Assembly: GCA_041397305.1 (NCBI GenBank)
Contig: JAWKWX010000004.1
Coordinates: 124,001 to 188,000, forward strand
Source of the DNA: TMP-24 sp041397305
GTDB lineage: Bacteria > Pseudomonadota > Alphaproteobacteria > Rhodobacterales > Rhodobacteraceae
Reading direction: 5' to 3'
Length of the DNA: 64,000 nt
This document shows positions 1 to 8,726 of this stretch, piece after piece. A program made the position numbers and the translations under genes. Each line of letters opens with the position of its first letter. Positions within the stretch are counted from its first letter, which is position 1. The notes beneath the pieces are model-generated. The model worked only from the letters and a program-made list of their open reading frames with translations. It made no database searches and was not told the DNA's origin.

Positions 1-1933
1 CAAGGTCATCAAGTCCCAGTCGCGCCGGGTCTATTCGGCGGCGCAGGCCGAGGCGGACGCCCAGGCCCTGATCGAGGCCTATACCGAGACCGGGCGACTT
101 GCCGCGCGGATCGAGCCGCGCGTGATCGACCGGGGCGACAACAAGGTCGACCTCGTCTTCGAGATCCGCGAAGGCAAGGTGACGGAAGTGGAGCGGCTTT
201 CCTTCACGGGCAACCGCGCCTTCTCCGACCGGCGGCTGCGGCAGGTTCTGGAAACCAAGCAGGCCGGCATCTTCCGCCAGATCATCCAGCGCGACACGTT
301 CGTTGCCGACCGCGTGGATGTGGACAAGCAGCTTCTCACCGACTTCTATCGCTCGCGCGGCTATATCGACGCGGCCGTCACCAGCGTGTCGTCGGAATTC
401 TCGACCGAACGCGACGGGTTCTTCCTGACTTTCGCGATCCGCGAAGGCCAGAAATATTCCTTCGACGATATTCGCGTGGTGAGCGAGGTCGAGGGCGTCG
501 ACGCGACCGAATTCGGCAAGCTGGTGCGGATTCGCAAGGGCGTGGCCTATTCACCCACCGCGATCGACACCACGATCACGCGGCTTGAGAATCTCGCCGT
601 GAAAAAGGGGCTCAACTTTGTTTCGGTCGAACCCCGGATCAGCCGGGACGAAGCGACCCAGACGCTCGATGTGACCTTCGTCCTGACCAAGGGGCCGAAG
701 GTCTTCGTCGAACGGATCGATATCGAAGGCAATGCCACGACGCTTGACAAGGTGGTGCGGCGGCAGTTCCGTACGGTCGAAGGCGACCCCTTCAGCCCGC
801 GCGAAATCCGCCAGAGCGCGGAGCGGGTGCGGGCACTTGGCTATTTCAAGGACGCGCAGGTCAATGCGCGCGGCGGTTCCTCCGAGGATCAGGTGATCGT
901 CGACGTGAATGTCGAGGAAAAGCCGACCGGCTCCCTGAACTTCGGCGCCTCCTATTCGATCAGCGACGGTCTTGGTTTCAATATCGGCCTCACCGAGGCG
1001 AATTTCCTTGGTCGCGGCCAGTATGTCAGCGTGAAGATCGGAACCACGGCCGACCAGAAGGACAGCGGCATCACCTTCATCGAGCCGAACCTTCTGGACC
1101 GCGACCTGAAGCTGAAGCTGTCCGCATGGTACCGCACTTCGGAAAATTCGAACTCGCGCTATTCGACCAAGCGCCTCGGTTTCTCGCCCTCGCTTGAATT
1201 CCCGCTGGCCGAGCGGACGAAGCTGGAACTGCGCTATTCGGTGTCGAGTGACGAGATTTTCAGCGTCGACACCAACTCCTCTCCGATTCTGAAGGCAGAG
1301 GAGGCGCGCGGTTCGGAGGTGACGAGCGCGCTTGGCTATTCGCTCAGCTTCGACACGGAGCGGTCCGAGACCGATCCGACCGAGCGGCTTCTGCTGACCT
1401 TCGGGCAGGATTTCGCCGGCGTGGGCGGAGATATCGATTCGATCACCACCACCGGTCTGGCGAAGTACCAGAAGAAGATTTTCAACGAGGAAGTGACCCT
1501 GCGCGCCGAGTTCGAGGCGGGCGCCGTCGTGTCGCGCAGCGCCGACACGCGATTGGTCGACCGCTTTACCGGCAACGGCAAGATCCGGGGCTTCGAGTCC
1601 AACGGGATCGGCCCGCGCGACCTGAGCGTCGGCAATCAGGATGCGCTCGGCGGCAACATGTTCGCCGCACTGCGCTTTGACGCCGAATTCCCGCTGGGCC
1701 TGCCCGAGGAATATGGCATCACCGGCGGCGTCTTCGCCGATATCGGCTCGGTCTGGGGGCTCGACAGCCCCGGCGGCGTGGATGACGGCCTGCATCTAAG
1801 GTCGGCCGTCGGTGTCTCGATCCTGTGGGATTCCACCCTCGGGCCGCTGCGCTTCAACTTCTCGAAGGCGATCCAGAAGGAAAGCTACGACAAGGAGCAG
1901 ACCTTCGACTTCACCATCTCCACCCAGTTCTGA
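1..1933 (+). CDS. bamA: BamA outer membrane protein assembly factor (5' end outside window)
   Basis: This is the C-terminal 643 residues of BamA, the Omp85 pore that folds and inserts beta-barrel proteins into the outer membrane. The reading frame is open from base 2, so the signal peptide and first POTRA domain lie upstream of the window. Repeated POTRA-type stretches fill roughly the first 310 visible residues; a 16-strand-type barrel follows and ends in phenylalanine (STQF), the usual outer-membrane C-terminal signal. The conserved barrel motif appears as IRGF near base 1585. The TGA stop overlaps the ATG of skp, so the two are translationally coupled at the head of the lipid A operon. Family assignment is very secure; only the missing N-terminus limits it. 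Confidence 0.96.
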   Translation, partial: KVIKSQSRRVYSAAQAEADAQALIEAYTETGRLAARIEPRVIDRGDNKVDLVFEIREGKVTEVERLSFTGNRAFSDRRLRQVLETKQAGIFRQIIQRDTFVADRVDVDKQLLTDFYRSRGYIDAAVTSVSSEFSTERDGFFLTFAIREGQKYSFDDIRVVSEVEGVDATEFGKLVRIRKGVAYSPTAIDTTITRLENLAVKKGLNFVSVEPRISRDEATQTLDVTFVLTKGPKVFVERIDIEGNATTLDKVVRRQFRTVEGDPFSPREIRQSAERVRALGYFKDAQVNARGGSSEDQVIVDVNVEEKPTGSLNFGASYSISDGLGFNIGLTEANFLGRGQYVSVKIGTTADQKDSGITFIEPNLLDRDLKLKLSAWYRTSENSNSRYSTKRLGFSPSLEFPLAERTKLELRYSVSSDEIFSVDTNSSPILKAEEARGSEVTSALGYSLSFDTERSETDPTERLLLTFGQDFAGVGGDIDSITTTGLAKYQKKIFNEEVTLRAEFEAGAVVSRSADTRLVDRFTGNGKIRGFESNGIGPRDLSVGNQDALGGNMFAALRFDAEFPLGLPEEYGITGGVFADIGSVWGLDSPGGVDDGLHLRSAVGVSILWDSTLGPLRFNFSKAIQKESYDKEQTFDFTISTQF

Positions 1934-2484
1934 TGCGCGGCGCGCTTGCCGTTCTGGCGGGCGTGGCCCTCTTGGCGGGCGTCGCGCCCGCCAGGTCGCA
2001 AGAGGTGCCAGCGCAGAGCCCGGTGGTGACCGTCGATCAGGAGCGACTGTTCACTGAATCGGCCTGGGGAAAGCGCGCGTTGGCCGAGATCGACAAGGAT
2101 TCGCGCGAGCTGCAGGCGGAGAATCGCAGGATCGAGACGGCGCTCACCGCCGAGGAAAAGGATCTGACGGATCGCCGCCCGACGCTGCCGCCCGCAGACT
2201 TCCGCAAGCTTGCCGATGCGTTCGACGAGAAGGTGACGGGCATCCGCAAGGCGCAGGATGCCAAGCTGCGTGATCTGACCTCGCGGCATGACACTGCCCG
2301 CAAGGCCTTCTTCGATGCGGTTCTGCCGGTCATGGGCCAGGTGATGGAGGCGCATGGCGCTTTTGCGATTCTGGACAATCGGGCGGTTTTCATGTCGGTC
2401 CGCTCCATCGACATCACCGACGCGGTGATCGCGGCCGCGGACGCGGAGCTTGGCGACGGTACGGGCTCTGTTACAGCGCCGTGA
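1933..2484 (+). CDS. skp: OmpH/Skp-family periplasmic chaperone
   Basis: A 183-residue secreted protein with a signal peptide (about residues 1-22, ending APARS) followed by a charged, helix-rich body that fits the Skp/OmpH coiled-coil tentacle fold. Skp holds unfolded outer-membrane proteins in the periplasm and hands them to BamA. The ATG at 1933 overlaps the bamA stop (TGATG); an upstream extension inside bamA is ignored because the signal peptide begins here. Its place between bamA and fabZ agrees with the usual gene order. Sequence conservation in this family is low, so the call rests on size, signal peptide, helical composition and context. Confidence 0.87.
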   Translation: MRGALAVLAGVALLAGVAPARSQEVPAQSPVVTVDQERLFTESAWGKRALAEIDKDSRELQAENRRIETALTAEEKDLTDRRPTLPPADFRKLADAFDEKVTGIRKAQDAKLRDLTSRHDTARKAFFDAVLPVMGQVMEAHGAFAILDNRAVFMSVRSIDITDAVIAAADAELGDGTGSVTAP

Positions 2485-2560
2485 GGCGGGTGCGCTTGCC
2501 AGCCTCTCCCCATATTGTTAGCAAGGCCCAAAGCGGCGCACTGCCCGGGGGACGATTTTC

Positions 2561-3019
2561 ATGACGAGCACCACTGTGACCGAGGCGGATATCCATCTGA
2601 TCCAGCGGATCATTCCGCATCGCTATCCCTTCCTGTTGATCGACAAGGTCAAGGATATCGTCCCGAACGTCAGCTGCGTCGGCATCAAGAACGTGACCTT
2701 CAACGAGCCGCATTTCCAGGGCCATTTCCCCGCCAAGCCAATCATGCCGGGCGTCACGATCATCGAGGCGATGGCGCAGGCAGCCGCCGTGCTCGTCGGC
2801 ATTTCCATGGATGTGGTCGGCCGCGATCTCCTGACCTATTTCCTGTCGATCGACGCCTGCAAGTTCCGCCGCATGGTGGTGCCGGGCGACGTGCTGGAAC
2901 TGCACATGACGGTGAAGCGCGGCGGCGGAAAGATCTGGAAATTCCACGGCAAGGGCATGGTAGACGGCCAGATCGCCGCCGAGGCCGATATTGCTGCGAT
3001 GATGGACCTCAGGGACTGA
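2561..3019 (+). CDS. fabZ: 3-hydroxyacyl-ACP dehydratase FabZ
   Basis: FabZ (152 residues) dehydrates 3-hydroxyacyl-ACP in fatty acid elongation and shares its substrate pool with lipid A synthesis. The hot-dog fold signature is clear: F-x-GHFP with catalytic His55, then PGV-x-IIEAMAQ with catalytic Glu69. A purine-rich GGGGGA precedes the ATG. It follows skp by 76 nt and lies 6 nt before lpxA. In many relatives lpxD sits just before fabZ; here that space is empty. Confidence 0.96.
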   Translation: MTSTTVTEADIHLIQRIIPHRYPFLLIDKVKDIVPNVSCVGIKNVTFNEPHFQGHFPAKPIMPGVTIIEAMAQAAAVLVGISMDVVGRDLLTYFLSIDACKFRRMVVPGDVLELHMTVKRGGGKIWKFHGKGMVDGQIAAEADIAAMMDLRD

Positions 3020-3025
3020 CCCTTC

Positions 3026-3820
3026 ATGGCCACCCATCCCACAGCCTCGGTCCACCCTTCGGCGGTCATCGCCCCGGAGGCCGGGATCGGCCCGGATTGC
3101 CGCATCGGCCCCTTTTGCGTGATCGGGCCGGAGGTAACGCTCGGGCCTGAGGTCGAGCTGAAATCCCATGTGGTGATCGAAGGCGCGACAGCGATTGGCG
3201 AAGGGACCGTCGTCTATCCGTTTGCCTCGCTCGGCCATGCGCCACAGGATCTGAAATTCAGGGGCGAACACACAAGCCTGGTGATCGGCGCCCGCAACCG
3301 CATTCGCGAAGGCGTGACGATGAACCCCGGTACCGACGGCGGCGGCGGGGTGACGCGGATCGGCGATGACGGGCTATTCATGGCCAATTGCCATGTGGCG
3401 CACGATTGCCAGATCGGCGACCGGGTGATCCTGGTGAACAATGTCGCGATTGCCGGCCATTGCGTGCTTGAGGATGACGTGATCGTTGGCGGCCTCTCGG
3501 GCGTTCACCAGTTCGTCCGTATCGGTCGCGGCGCGATGATCGGCGCGGTGACGATGGTCACCGCCGACGTGATCCCGCATGGTCTGGTGCAGGGGCCGCG
3601 CGGCGTGCTGGACGGGCTCAATCTCGTCGGGCTGAAACGGCGCGGCGCGGGCAAGTCCGACATCCTCGCCCTGCGCGATCTGCTTGGCGATCTCGGGACC
3701 GGGTCTTTCCGCGACAGCGCGCGCGAGCGGGCGAACGACGGCACCGACAATGAGTATGTCCGCGAAGTGCTGGATTTCATCCTCGGGCCGTCGGATCGCT
3801 CTTTCCTCGCGCCGCGATGA
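3026..3820 (+). CDS. lpxA: UDP-N-acetylglucosamine acyltransferase LpxA
   Basis: LpxA (264 residues) performs the first step of lipid A synthesis, moving a 3-hydroxyacyl chain from ACP to UDP-GlcNAc in the cytoplasm. The N-terminal two thirds are hexapeptide repeats of a left-handed beta-helix; His126 in CHVAHD matches the catalytic histidine of the E. coli enzyme. The helical C-terminus follows from about residue 195. Its stop overlaps the lpxI start by four bases (ATGA), indicating coupled translation. Confidence 0.96.
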   Translation: MATHPTASVHPSAVIAPEAGIGPDCRIGPFCVIGPEVTLGPEVELKSHVVIEGATAIGEGTVVYPFASLGHAPQDLKFRGEHTSLVIGARNRIREGVTMNPGTDGGGGVTRIGDDGLFMANCHVAHDCQIGDRVILVNNVAIAGHCVLEDDVIVGGLSGVHQFVRIGRGAMIGAVTMVTADVIPHGLVQGPRGVLDGLNLVGLKRRGAGKSDILALRDLLGDLGTGSFRDSARERANDGTDNEYVREVLDFILGPSDRSFLAPR

Positions 3821-4623
3821 CCAGGACGGCGCTCATCGCCGGGCAGGGGCAGCTGCCGGCGCTTCTTGCTGCGGAACTGACGGCGGCGGGAGAGGCCTTT
3901 CTGATTGCCGAGATGGACGGGTTTCCGGCGGCCGTTGCCGGTACCGCGCCGCTGCGCTTCCGGATCGAGCGCCTGGTACCCTTTCTCGACCGGCTGCAGG
4001 ACGAGGGCGTCCAACGGGTCTGCTTCGCCGGGGCCGTGCGGCGCCCGAAGATCGAACCCGAGCTTTTCGATGCGCGCACCGCGGCGCTGGTGCCACGCCT
4101 TCTCGGCGCCATCCAGTCGGGTGACGATGCCGCGCTGCGCGCCGTGATCGCGATCTTCGAGGAATGGGATTTCACCATCGTCGGCGCCGATCAGCTTGCG
4201 CCCGGCCTCGTGCCGGGCGAGGGCATCCTGTCCGGCCAGCCATCGGAGCAGGACCGGCAGGATGCGGCGCGCGGGGCAGAGATTGTCAGCGCGACCGGCG
4301 CGCTCGATATCGGGCAGGGGGCGGTCGTGGCGCGCGGCCTCTGCATCGCGGTCGAAACCTTGCCCGGCACCGATGCGATGCTCGATTTCACCGCCGCCCA
4401 TCATCCGGTCCCTCGCGCGGGCCTGCTTTACAAGGCACCGAAGCCCGGGCAGGACCGCCGGGTCGACCTGCCCGCCGTCGGCCCCGAAACCGTCGCCCGC
4501 GCCGCTGCCGCCGGTCTGAACGGCATCGCCTGGGAGGCGGGCGGCGCGCTGCTCCTCGACCGGACCGCGACCATTGCGGCGGCGGAAGTGGCGGGTCTCT
4601 TTCTCTGGTCGCGGGCGCCATGA
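3817..4623 (+). CDS. lpxI: UDP-2,3-diacylglucosamine diphosphatase LpxI
   Basis: LpxI (268 residues, formerly DUF1009) hydrolyses UDP-2,3-diacylglucosamine to lipid X; it is the alphaproteobacterial replacement for LpxH. Seen here: the N-terminal GQGQLPALLA loop, the central V-G-ADQL-P-L motif near residue 122, and the ETLPGTDAML block with Asp186, which corresponds to the catalytic aspartate of the Caulobacter enzyme. It sits between lpxA and lpxB with four-base overlaps at both ends, the expected position for this step. Confidence 0.94.
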   Translation: MTRTALIAGQGQLPALLAAELTAAGEAFLIAEMDGFPAAVAGTAPLRFRIERLVPFLDRLQDEGVQRVCFAGAVRRPKIEPELFDARTAALVPRLLGAIQSGDDAALRAVIAIFEEWDFTIVGADQLAPGLVPGEGILSGQPSEQDRQDAARGAEIVSATGALDIGQGAVVARGLCIAVETLPGTDAMLDFTAAHHPVPRAGLLYKAPKPGQDRRVDLPAVGPETVARAAAAGLNGIAWEAGGALLLDRTATIAAAEVAGLFLWSRAP

Positions 4624-5768
4624 AGCTTTTCCTCACCGCCGGAGAGGCCTCGGGTGACGCGCTTGGTGCCGCACTGATGGCGGGGCTGAGGGTGCTTCGA
4701 CCGGATGTGAGGTTCGAAGGCGTCGGCGGTCCGCTGATGGCGGCCGAGGGTCTCAGGAGCCTGTTCCCGATGGAAGATCTCTCGGTCATGGGGCTTCTGG
4801 AGGTTCTGCCGAAATACCGGTTCCTGAAACGCCGCATCGCCGAGACCGCCGCCGCCGTGGCGCGGGCAAGGCCCGACGCGCTGATCACCATCGACAGTCC
4901 GGATTTCTCGCTGCGCGTTGCGAAGCTGGTGCGCGAGGCGAACCCGCAGCAGAAGACCATCCATTATGTCGCGCCCACGGTCTGGGCCTGGCGGCCGGGC
5001 CGCGCCGCGAGGATGGCACCTCTCATCGACCATGTGCTGGCGCTCTTTCCTTTCGAGCCGCCCTATATGGAAGCGGCGGGGATGACCTGCGATTTCGTCG
5101 GCCATCCAGTGGTGTCGATGCCGCGCGCGACCGAAGAGGAGGCCCGCGCCTTCCGCGAGACCCATTCGATCGACGAAGGCCAGCCGCTTCTCCTCTGCCT
5201 GCCCGGCAGCCGCCGGGGCGAGGTCACGCGGCTCATGCCGCGGTTCGAGCAGGCGCTTGACCGGCTGCAAGCAGACCATCCCGGCCTGCGCGTCGCCGTC
5301 CCCACGGTCCGGGGTGTTGCCGGTATCGTCGGCGATCGCGCGGCGCGTTGGCAGAACCCGCCGCTGGTCCTGACCGACGCGGCCGACAAGCGCGCCGCCT
5401 TCGCCGCCGCCGATCTGGCGCTGGCGGCCTCGGGGACCGTCAGCCTGGAACTCGCGGCGCACCGGGTGCCGATGGTCATCGCCCACGATTTCAACCAGCT
5501 CACCTGGTGGATGATGAAACGCGCGGCGCTGATCGATACGGTGACGCTGGTCAATATCGTGTCGCAGACCCGCGCCGTGCCGGAATTCCTCGGTCCCGCC
5601 TGCCGGTCCGGCCCGATCGCCGACGCGCTTGACCGGCTGCTGGCCGATCCGGCGGCGCGCACCGCGCAGCTGGAGGCCATGGAGGCCACGATGGACCGGC
5701 TGGGACGCGGCGCCGAGGCGCCGGGCCTGCGCGCGGCGCGGTCGGTCCTGGCACAGGTCGGGGGCTGA
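4620..5768 (+). CDS. lpxB: Lipid-A-disaccharide synthase LpxB
   Basis: LpxB (382 residues) is the GT19 glycosyltransferase that joins lipid X to UDP-2,3-diacylglucosamine. The start ATG at 4620 overlaps the lpxI stop. Characteristic stretches are the N-terminal AGEASGD, DSPDFSLR near residue 90, HYVAPTVWAWR near 115, the LPGSRRGE nucleotide-binding segment and the ASGT-x-SLELA segment. It is the last gene of the operon; a hairpin-plus-GTATTTG element on the opposite strand fills the space before mnmA. Confidence 0.96.
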   Translation: MKLFLTAGEASGDALGAALMAGLRVLRPDVRFEGVGGPLMAAEGLRSLFPMEDLSVMGLLEVLPKYRFLKRRIAETAAAVARARPDALITIDSPDFSLRVAKLVREANPQQKTIHYVAPTVWAWRPGRAARMAPLIDHVLALFPFEPPYMEAAGMTCDFVGHPVVSMPRATEEEARAFRETHSIDEGQPLLLCLPGSRRGEVTRLMPRFEQALDRLQADHPGLRVAVPTVRGVAGIVGDRAARWQNPPLVLTDAADKRAAFAAADLALAASGTVSLELAAHRVPMVIAHDFNQLTWWMMKRAALIDTVTLVNIVSQTRAVPEFLGPACRSGPIADALDRLLADPAARTAQLEAMEATMDRLGRGAEAPGLRAARSVLAQVGG

Positions 5769-5792
5769 CGGGTCGCCGTTCCGCTTCCTGTC

Positions 5793-5840
5793 TTCAAATA
5801 CTCTCGGGGGAGCGCGAGGGGGGCGGACAGCTCCCCTCGC
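5793..5840 (-). repeat. Gene-end hairpin element, copy A (downstream of mnmA)
   Basis: Read on the minus strand, arms GCGAGGGG and CCCCTCGC (5833-5840 and 5814-5821) form a hairpin, followed by a C-rich run and GAGAGTATTTGAAGA. The same layout occurs at 8543, about 13289 and 52413. It lies directly after the mnmA stop in mnmA's sense direction, as expected of a transcription-end or mRNA-3'-end element. Confidence 0.6.
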
Positions 5841-5866
5841 ACGGGTCGGCGCCGAAGGCGGCGACA

Positions 5867-7027
5867 TCAGCGGCCCTTCCAGATCCAGCCGCCGCCGAGG
5901 ATGCGGCCGGTCGGACCCCCGATGCCGGTTTCGTAGAAGACGCAGGCCTGTCCGGGGCTCACGCCGTCCTCGGGGTCGAGAAGCTCGACCTCGGCCTCGC
6001 TGGCCGAGAGCGGCCGGATCATCGCCGGTCGCGGCGGCCGGGTCGAGCGGATCTTGACCGCGACCTGCCATCCGGCTGCGCTGTCGAAGGGGGCGTCGCC
6101 CAGCCAGTTGATCTCGCGCACCGGTACGATGCGGGTGGCGAGTGCTTCCTTCGGGCCGACGATCACCCGCCGGGCCTCTGGGTCAAGCTTCACCACATAG
6201 AGAGGATCGCCCGTGCCGCCCACGCCGAGCCCGCGGCGCTGGCCGATCGTGTAATGAATGACGCCCCGATGTTGCCCCATTACGCGGCCATCCAGATGCA
6301 CGATTTCGCCCGGGTCGGCGGCGCCGGGACGCAGCTTCTCGATCACCGACGCATAATTGCCGTTCGGCACGAAGCAGATGTCCTGGCTGTCGGGCTTGTC
6401 GGCGACCGAAAGGCCGTATTTCGCCGCCAGCGCGCGCGTCTCGGCCTTGGACGGCAGATGCCCGAGCGGAAAGCGCAGGAAATCCAGCTGCTCGGGGGTC
6501 GTCGAGAAGAGGAAATAGGACTGGTCGCGGTTCGCGTCCGCCGCGCAATGCAGTTCCGGCCCCGCAATCCCCATCTTGCGCTGGATGTAATGTCCGGTCG
6601 CCATGCAGTCGGCATCGAGCTCCCGCGCGGTCGCCAGAAGATCCTTGAACTTCACCCGCTCGTTGCAGCGGATGCAGGGCACGGGCGTCGCGCCCGCGAG
6701 ATAGGCATCGGCAAATTCCTCGATCACCGCCTCGCGGAACATGTTCTCGTAGTCGAGGACGTAGTGCGGAAAGCCCATCGCCTCGGCCACCCGGCGGGCG
6801 TCGTGGATATCCTGACCGGCGCAGCAGGCGCCCTTCTTGGCCAGTGCGGCACCGTGATCGTAAAGCTGCAGCGTGACGCCCACGACATCATAGCCCTCGT
6901 CCTTCAGCATTGCGGCCACGACCGAACTGTCGACGCCGCCCGACATGGCAACGACAACTCTGGTATCGGCGGGAGCCTTGGCAAGGCCGAGGGAATTCAG
7001 CGGAATGTCTTTCATGGGGGCGCTCAT
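5867..7027 (-). CDS. mnmA: tRNA-uridine 2-sulfurtransferase MnmA
   Basis: MnmA (386 residues from the chosen start) adds sulfur to C2 of wobble uridine 34 in tRNAs for Lys, Glu and Gln. The PP-loop SGGVDSS is at residues 29-35, and the catalytic cysteine pair is visible as C121 in CIRCNE and C218 in SQDICFVP. An ATG 54 bases upstream (7081) would add a tail without clear homology; the ATG at 7027 gives the usual short leader before VVVAMSGG. A further in-frame ATG at 7015 is also possible. It is transcribed towards lpxB and away from sciP. Confidence 0.94.
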   Translation of the reverse strand: MSAPMKDIPLNSLGLAKAPADTRVVVAMSGGVDSSVVAAMLKDEGYDVVGVTLQLYDHGAALAKKGACCAGQDIHDARRVAEAMGFPHYVLDYENMFREAVIEEFADAYLAGATPVPCIRCNERVKFKDLLATARELDADCMATGHYIQRKMGIAGPELHCAADANRDQSYFLFSTTPEQLDFLRFPLGHLPSKAETRALAAKYGLSVADKPDSQDICFVPNGNYASVIEKLRPGAADPGEIVHLDGRVMGQHRGVIHYTIGQRRGLGVGGTGDPLYVVKLDPEARRVIVGPKEALATRIVPVREINWLGDAPFDSAAGWQVAVKIRSTRPPRPAMIRPLSASEAEVELLDPEDGVSPGQACVFYETGIGGPTGRILGGGWIWKGR

Positions 7028-7146
7028 CAGGGTCCGCAAGAATATAGGAAAATTCGAAACACTCACAAGCCCGGGTTTCACCCGTCCTTAAGCCTGCTTT
7101 GGGAGGGTCGGTGCGGGTGAAGGTCCGGTTAGTCGGGGGGTGCCTG

Positions 7147-7425
7147 ATGTATCTCAAGAAGATCGACGGTCCAAGGGCGGTGACGCTGCCGGACGGAACC
7201 GTGATGACGCGTGCCGATCTGCCGCCGCCGGAGACGCGGCGATGGGTGGCAAGCCGCAAGGCGCGCGTGGTGCGTGCGGTCCAGCATGGGCTGTTGCCGC
7301 TGAAAGAGGCGCTCGACCGCTATGGCCTGTCAGAGGAAGAGTTCGAGTTGTGGCGGGCAGCGGTGGAACGGCATGGCGAAAAAGCCCTCAAGGTCACGGC
7401 TTTGCAAAAGTATCGCCAACTTTAG
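7147..7425 (+). CDS. sciP: SciP-family CtrA inhibitor (DUF1153)
   Basis: A 92-residue protein with the SciP pattern: DGP-x-AVTLPDG, ADLPPP-x-TRRWV, a helix-turn-helix around residues 40-75 and a C-terminal A-x-QKYRQ. In Caulobacter SciP binds CtrA and blocks transcription from CtrA-dependent promoters in G1 cells. The ATG at 7147 follows a G-run (7135-7140); an upstream in-frame start would add unrelated residues. It lies 94 nt upstream of ctrA on the same strand, so inhibitor and target are neighbours and may share a transcript. Confidence 0.9.
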   Translation: MYLKKIDGPRAVTLPDGTVMTRADLPPPETRRWVASRKARVVRAVQHGLLPLKEALDRYGLSEEEFELWRAAVERHGEKALKVTALQKYRQL

Positions 7426-7463
7426 GTTGTATTTCCATATTTAAATGCGTCGCTAACGTGTGA

Positions 7464-7487
7464 TTAACCATTTATGCCCATGGTTAA
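7464..7487 (+). promoter_or_regulatory. Palindromic pair of CtrA half-sites upstream of ctrA
   Basis: TTAACCAT (7464-7471) and its exact reverse complement ATGGTTAA (7480-7487) are separated by 8 bases, 33 bases before the ctrA start. TTAACC-type octamers are known as CtrA half-sites. The perfect inversion in an otherwise GC-rich genome suggests autoregulation of ctrA; binding itself is inferred. Confidence 0.6.
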
Positions 7488-7519
7488 GGTAATGAAGACT
7501 TTAACGCGGAGTGCGGCGC

Positions 7520-8233
7520 ATGAGAATTTTGCTGGTAGAAGACGATCCGACCACCTCCCGCAGCATCGAACTGATGCTGACCCATGCGAACCTGAACGTC
7601 TATTGCACCGACCTGGGCGAGGAAGGGATCGATCTGGCGAAGCTCTATGATTACGACCTGATCCTTCTCGACCTGAACCTGCCAGACATGAACGGCCATG
7701 AAGTGCTGCGCCAGCTCCGCCTGTCGAAGATCGCCACGCCGATCCTGATTCTCTCGGGCGCCGACGATACCGAGAGCAAGATTCGCGGCTTCGGCTTCGG
7801 CGCCGACGATTATCTGACCAAACCCTTCCATCGCGAGGAACTGGTGGCGCGCATCCATGCGATCATCCGCCGCTCGAAAGGTCATGCCCAGTCGATCATC
7901 CGCACCGGCCATATCAATGTGAATCTTGATGCCAAGACGGTCGATGTCGACGGGCTGCCGGTACATCTGACCGGCAAGGAATATCAGATGCTGGAGCTTC
8001 TCAGTCTCAGGAAAGGCACGACGCTGACGAAGGAGATGTTTCTCAATCATCTCTACGGCGGCATGGACGAACCGGAACTGAAGATCATCGACGTGTTCAT
8101 CTGCAAGCTCAGGAAGAAGCTGGCCGAGGCGACAGGCGGGGAAAACTATATCGAGACGGTATGGGGGCGGGGCTATGTGCTGCGCGAGCCCCAGCCGCAC
8201 GACATGGACCGGCGGGTCGCTGTCGGCGCCTGA
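7520..8233 (+). CDS. ctrA: Cell-cycle response regulator CtrA
   Basis: CtrA (237 residues) is an OmpR-type response regulator that controls cell-cycle, motility and, in many Rhodobacterales, gene-transfer-agent genes. The receiver domain (residues 1-115) has the phospho-acceptor Asp51 (LILLDLNLPDMNG), the acidic pair near residues 8-9 and KPF near 103; the winged-helix DNA-binding domain follows (LTGKEYQMLELL, then IIDVFICKLRKKL and VWGRGYVL). The ATG at 7520 gives the standard MRILLVEDD start. The protein ends VGA rather than the AA degron of Caulobacter. A strong terminator follows 48 nt after the stop. Confidence 0.97.
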   Translation: MRILLVEDDPTTSRSIELMLTHANLNVYCTDLGEEGIDLAKLYDYDLILLDLNLPDMNGHEVLRQLRLSKIATPILILSGADDTESKIRGFGFGADDYLTKPFHREELVARIHAIIRRSKGHAQSIIRTGHINVNLDAKTVDVDGLPVHLTGKEYQMLELLSLRKGTTLTKEMFLNHLYGGMDEPELKIIDVFICKLRKKLAEATGGENYIETVWGRGYVLREPQPHDMDRRVAVGA

Positions 8234-8281
8234 GAGGTCAGAGCGGGTTCAGCCTGGCGGCAGGCACCAGCCCCGGCAGAG

Positions 8282-8312
8282 GGCGGCCCCCGAGGCGTCG
8301 GGGGCCGCCTTT
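8282..8312 (+). terminator. Rho-independent terminator of ctrA
   Basis: Perfect 10-bp arms GGCGGCCCCC (8282-8291) and GGGGGCCGCC (8300-8309) with an 8-base loop, followed by TTTGTG. It lies 48 nt after the ctrA stop in the sense direction. Confidence 0.75.
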
Positions 8313-8542
8313 GTGCCTCCATTGGCGTGCGTCCTGCCTGTCGGCTTTCCCGGTCGCCGCATCCTGCCACGTGCCGCCCCCGAGGTTCGGCTGGCTGACT
8401 GCCCGGAGAAACCGTTCCGGAAGTTCTGACCCGCAGGGGATCGCGTGCCGTGAAGGGCAAGGGAGCGGTCCCGGGTGCCCGGTCCGAGAGGAGGCGCCGC
8501 CGCCCCTTGAGGGTATCGTCCCGCCTTCGGCGGGCCGACCCG

Positions 8543-8590
8543 CCGGGGGCTCTGCCCCCGGACCCCCGAGGTATTTGTGCCAAGATGAAG
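8543..8590 (+). repeat. Gene-end hairpin element, copy B (downstream of ctrA)
   Basis: Arms CCGGGGGC (8543-8550) and GCCCCCGG (8554-8561) with a TCT loop, then ACCCCCGAGGTATTTG and GCCAAGATGAAG. From memory, elements of this form are frequent between genes in Rhodobacteraceae genomes. It reads in the same sense as ctrA upstream. Confidence 0.65.
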
Positions 8591-8726
8591 ACCACTTTGG
8601 TCCGGCGGGTGCCCCTGGCCAACCGCGCTGCCCGGCGTGCCCCGGCCCGTCGGAACAGGCGGACGGTCTGGGGGCTGGACCCGGCGCAGGCTTGATCCTA
8701 ACAGTGGGGAAAGGCGGGAGGTGGCG

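Larger units (their letters stand above)
8234..8726. other. 493-base intergenic stretch between ctrA and ligA
   Basis: No convincing gene is seen here; all open frames are short and of arginine-rich, shadow-like composition. Contents: the ctrA terminator (8282-8312), a UUCG-capped hairpin (CCCGCC 8520-8525 with GGCGGG 8529-8534), the gene-end repeat copy B (8543-8590) and the GGGAGG ribosome-binding site of ligA just before 8727. Confidence 0.6.

Noticed and set aside
7088..7102. TTAA-N7-TTGG upstream of sciP as a CtrA site
   Set aside because: Two mismatches in the second half; too weak to call.
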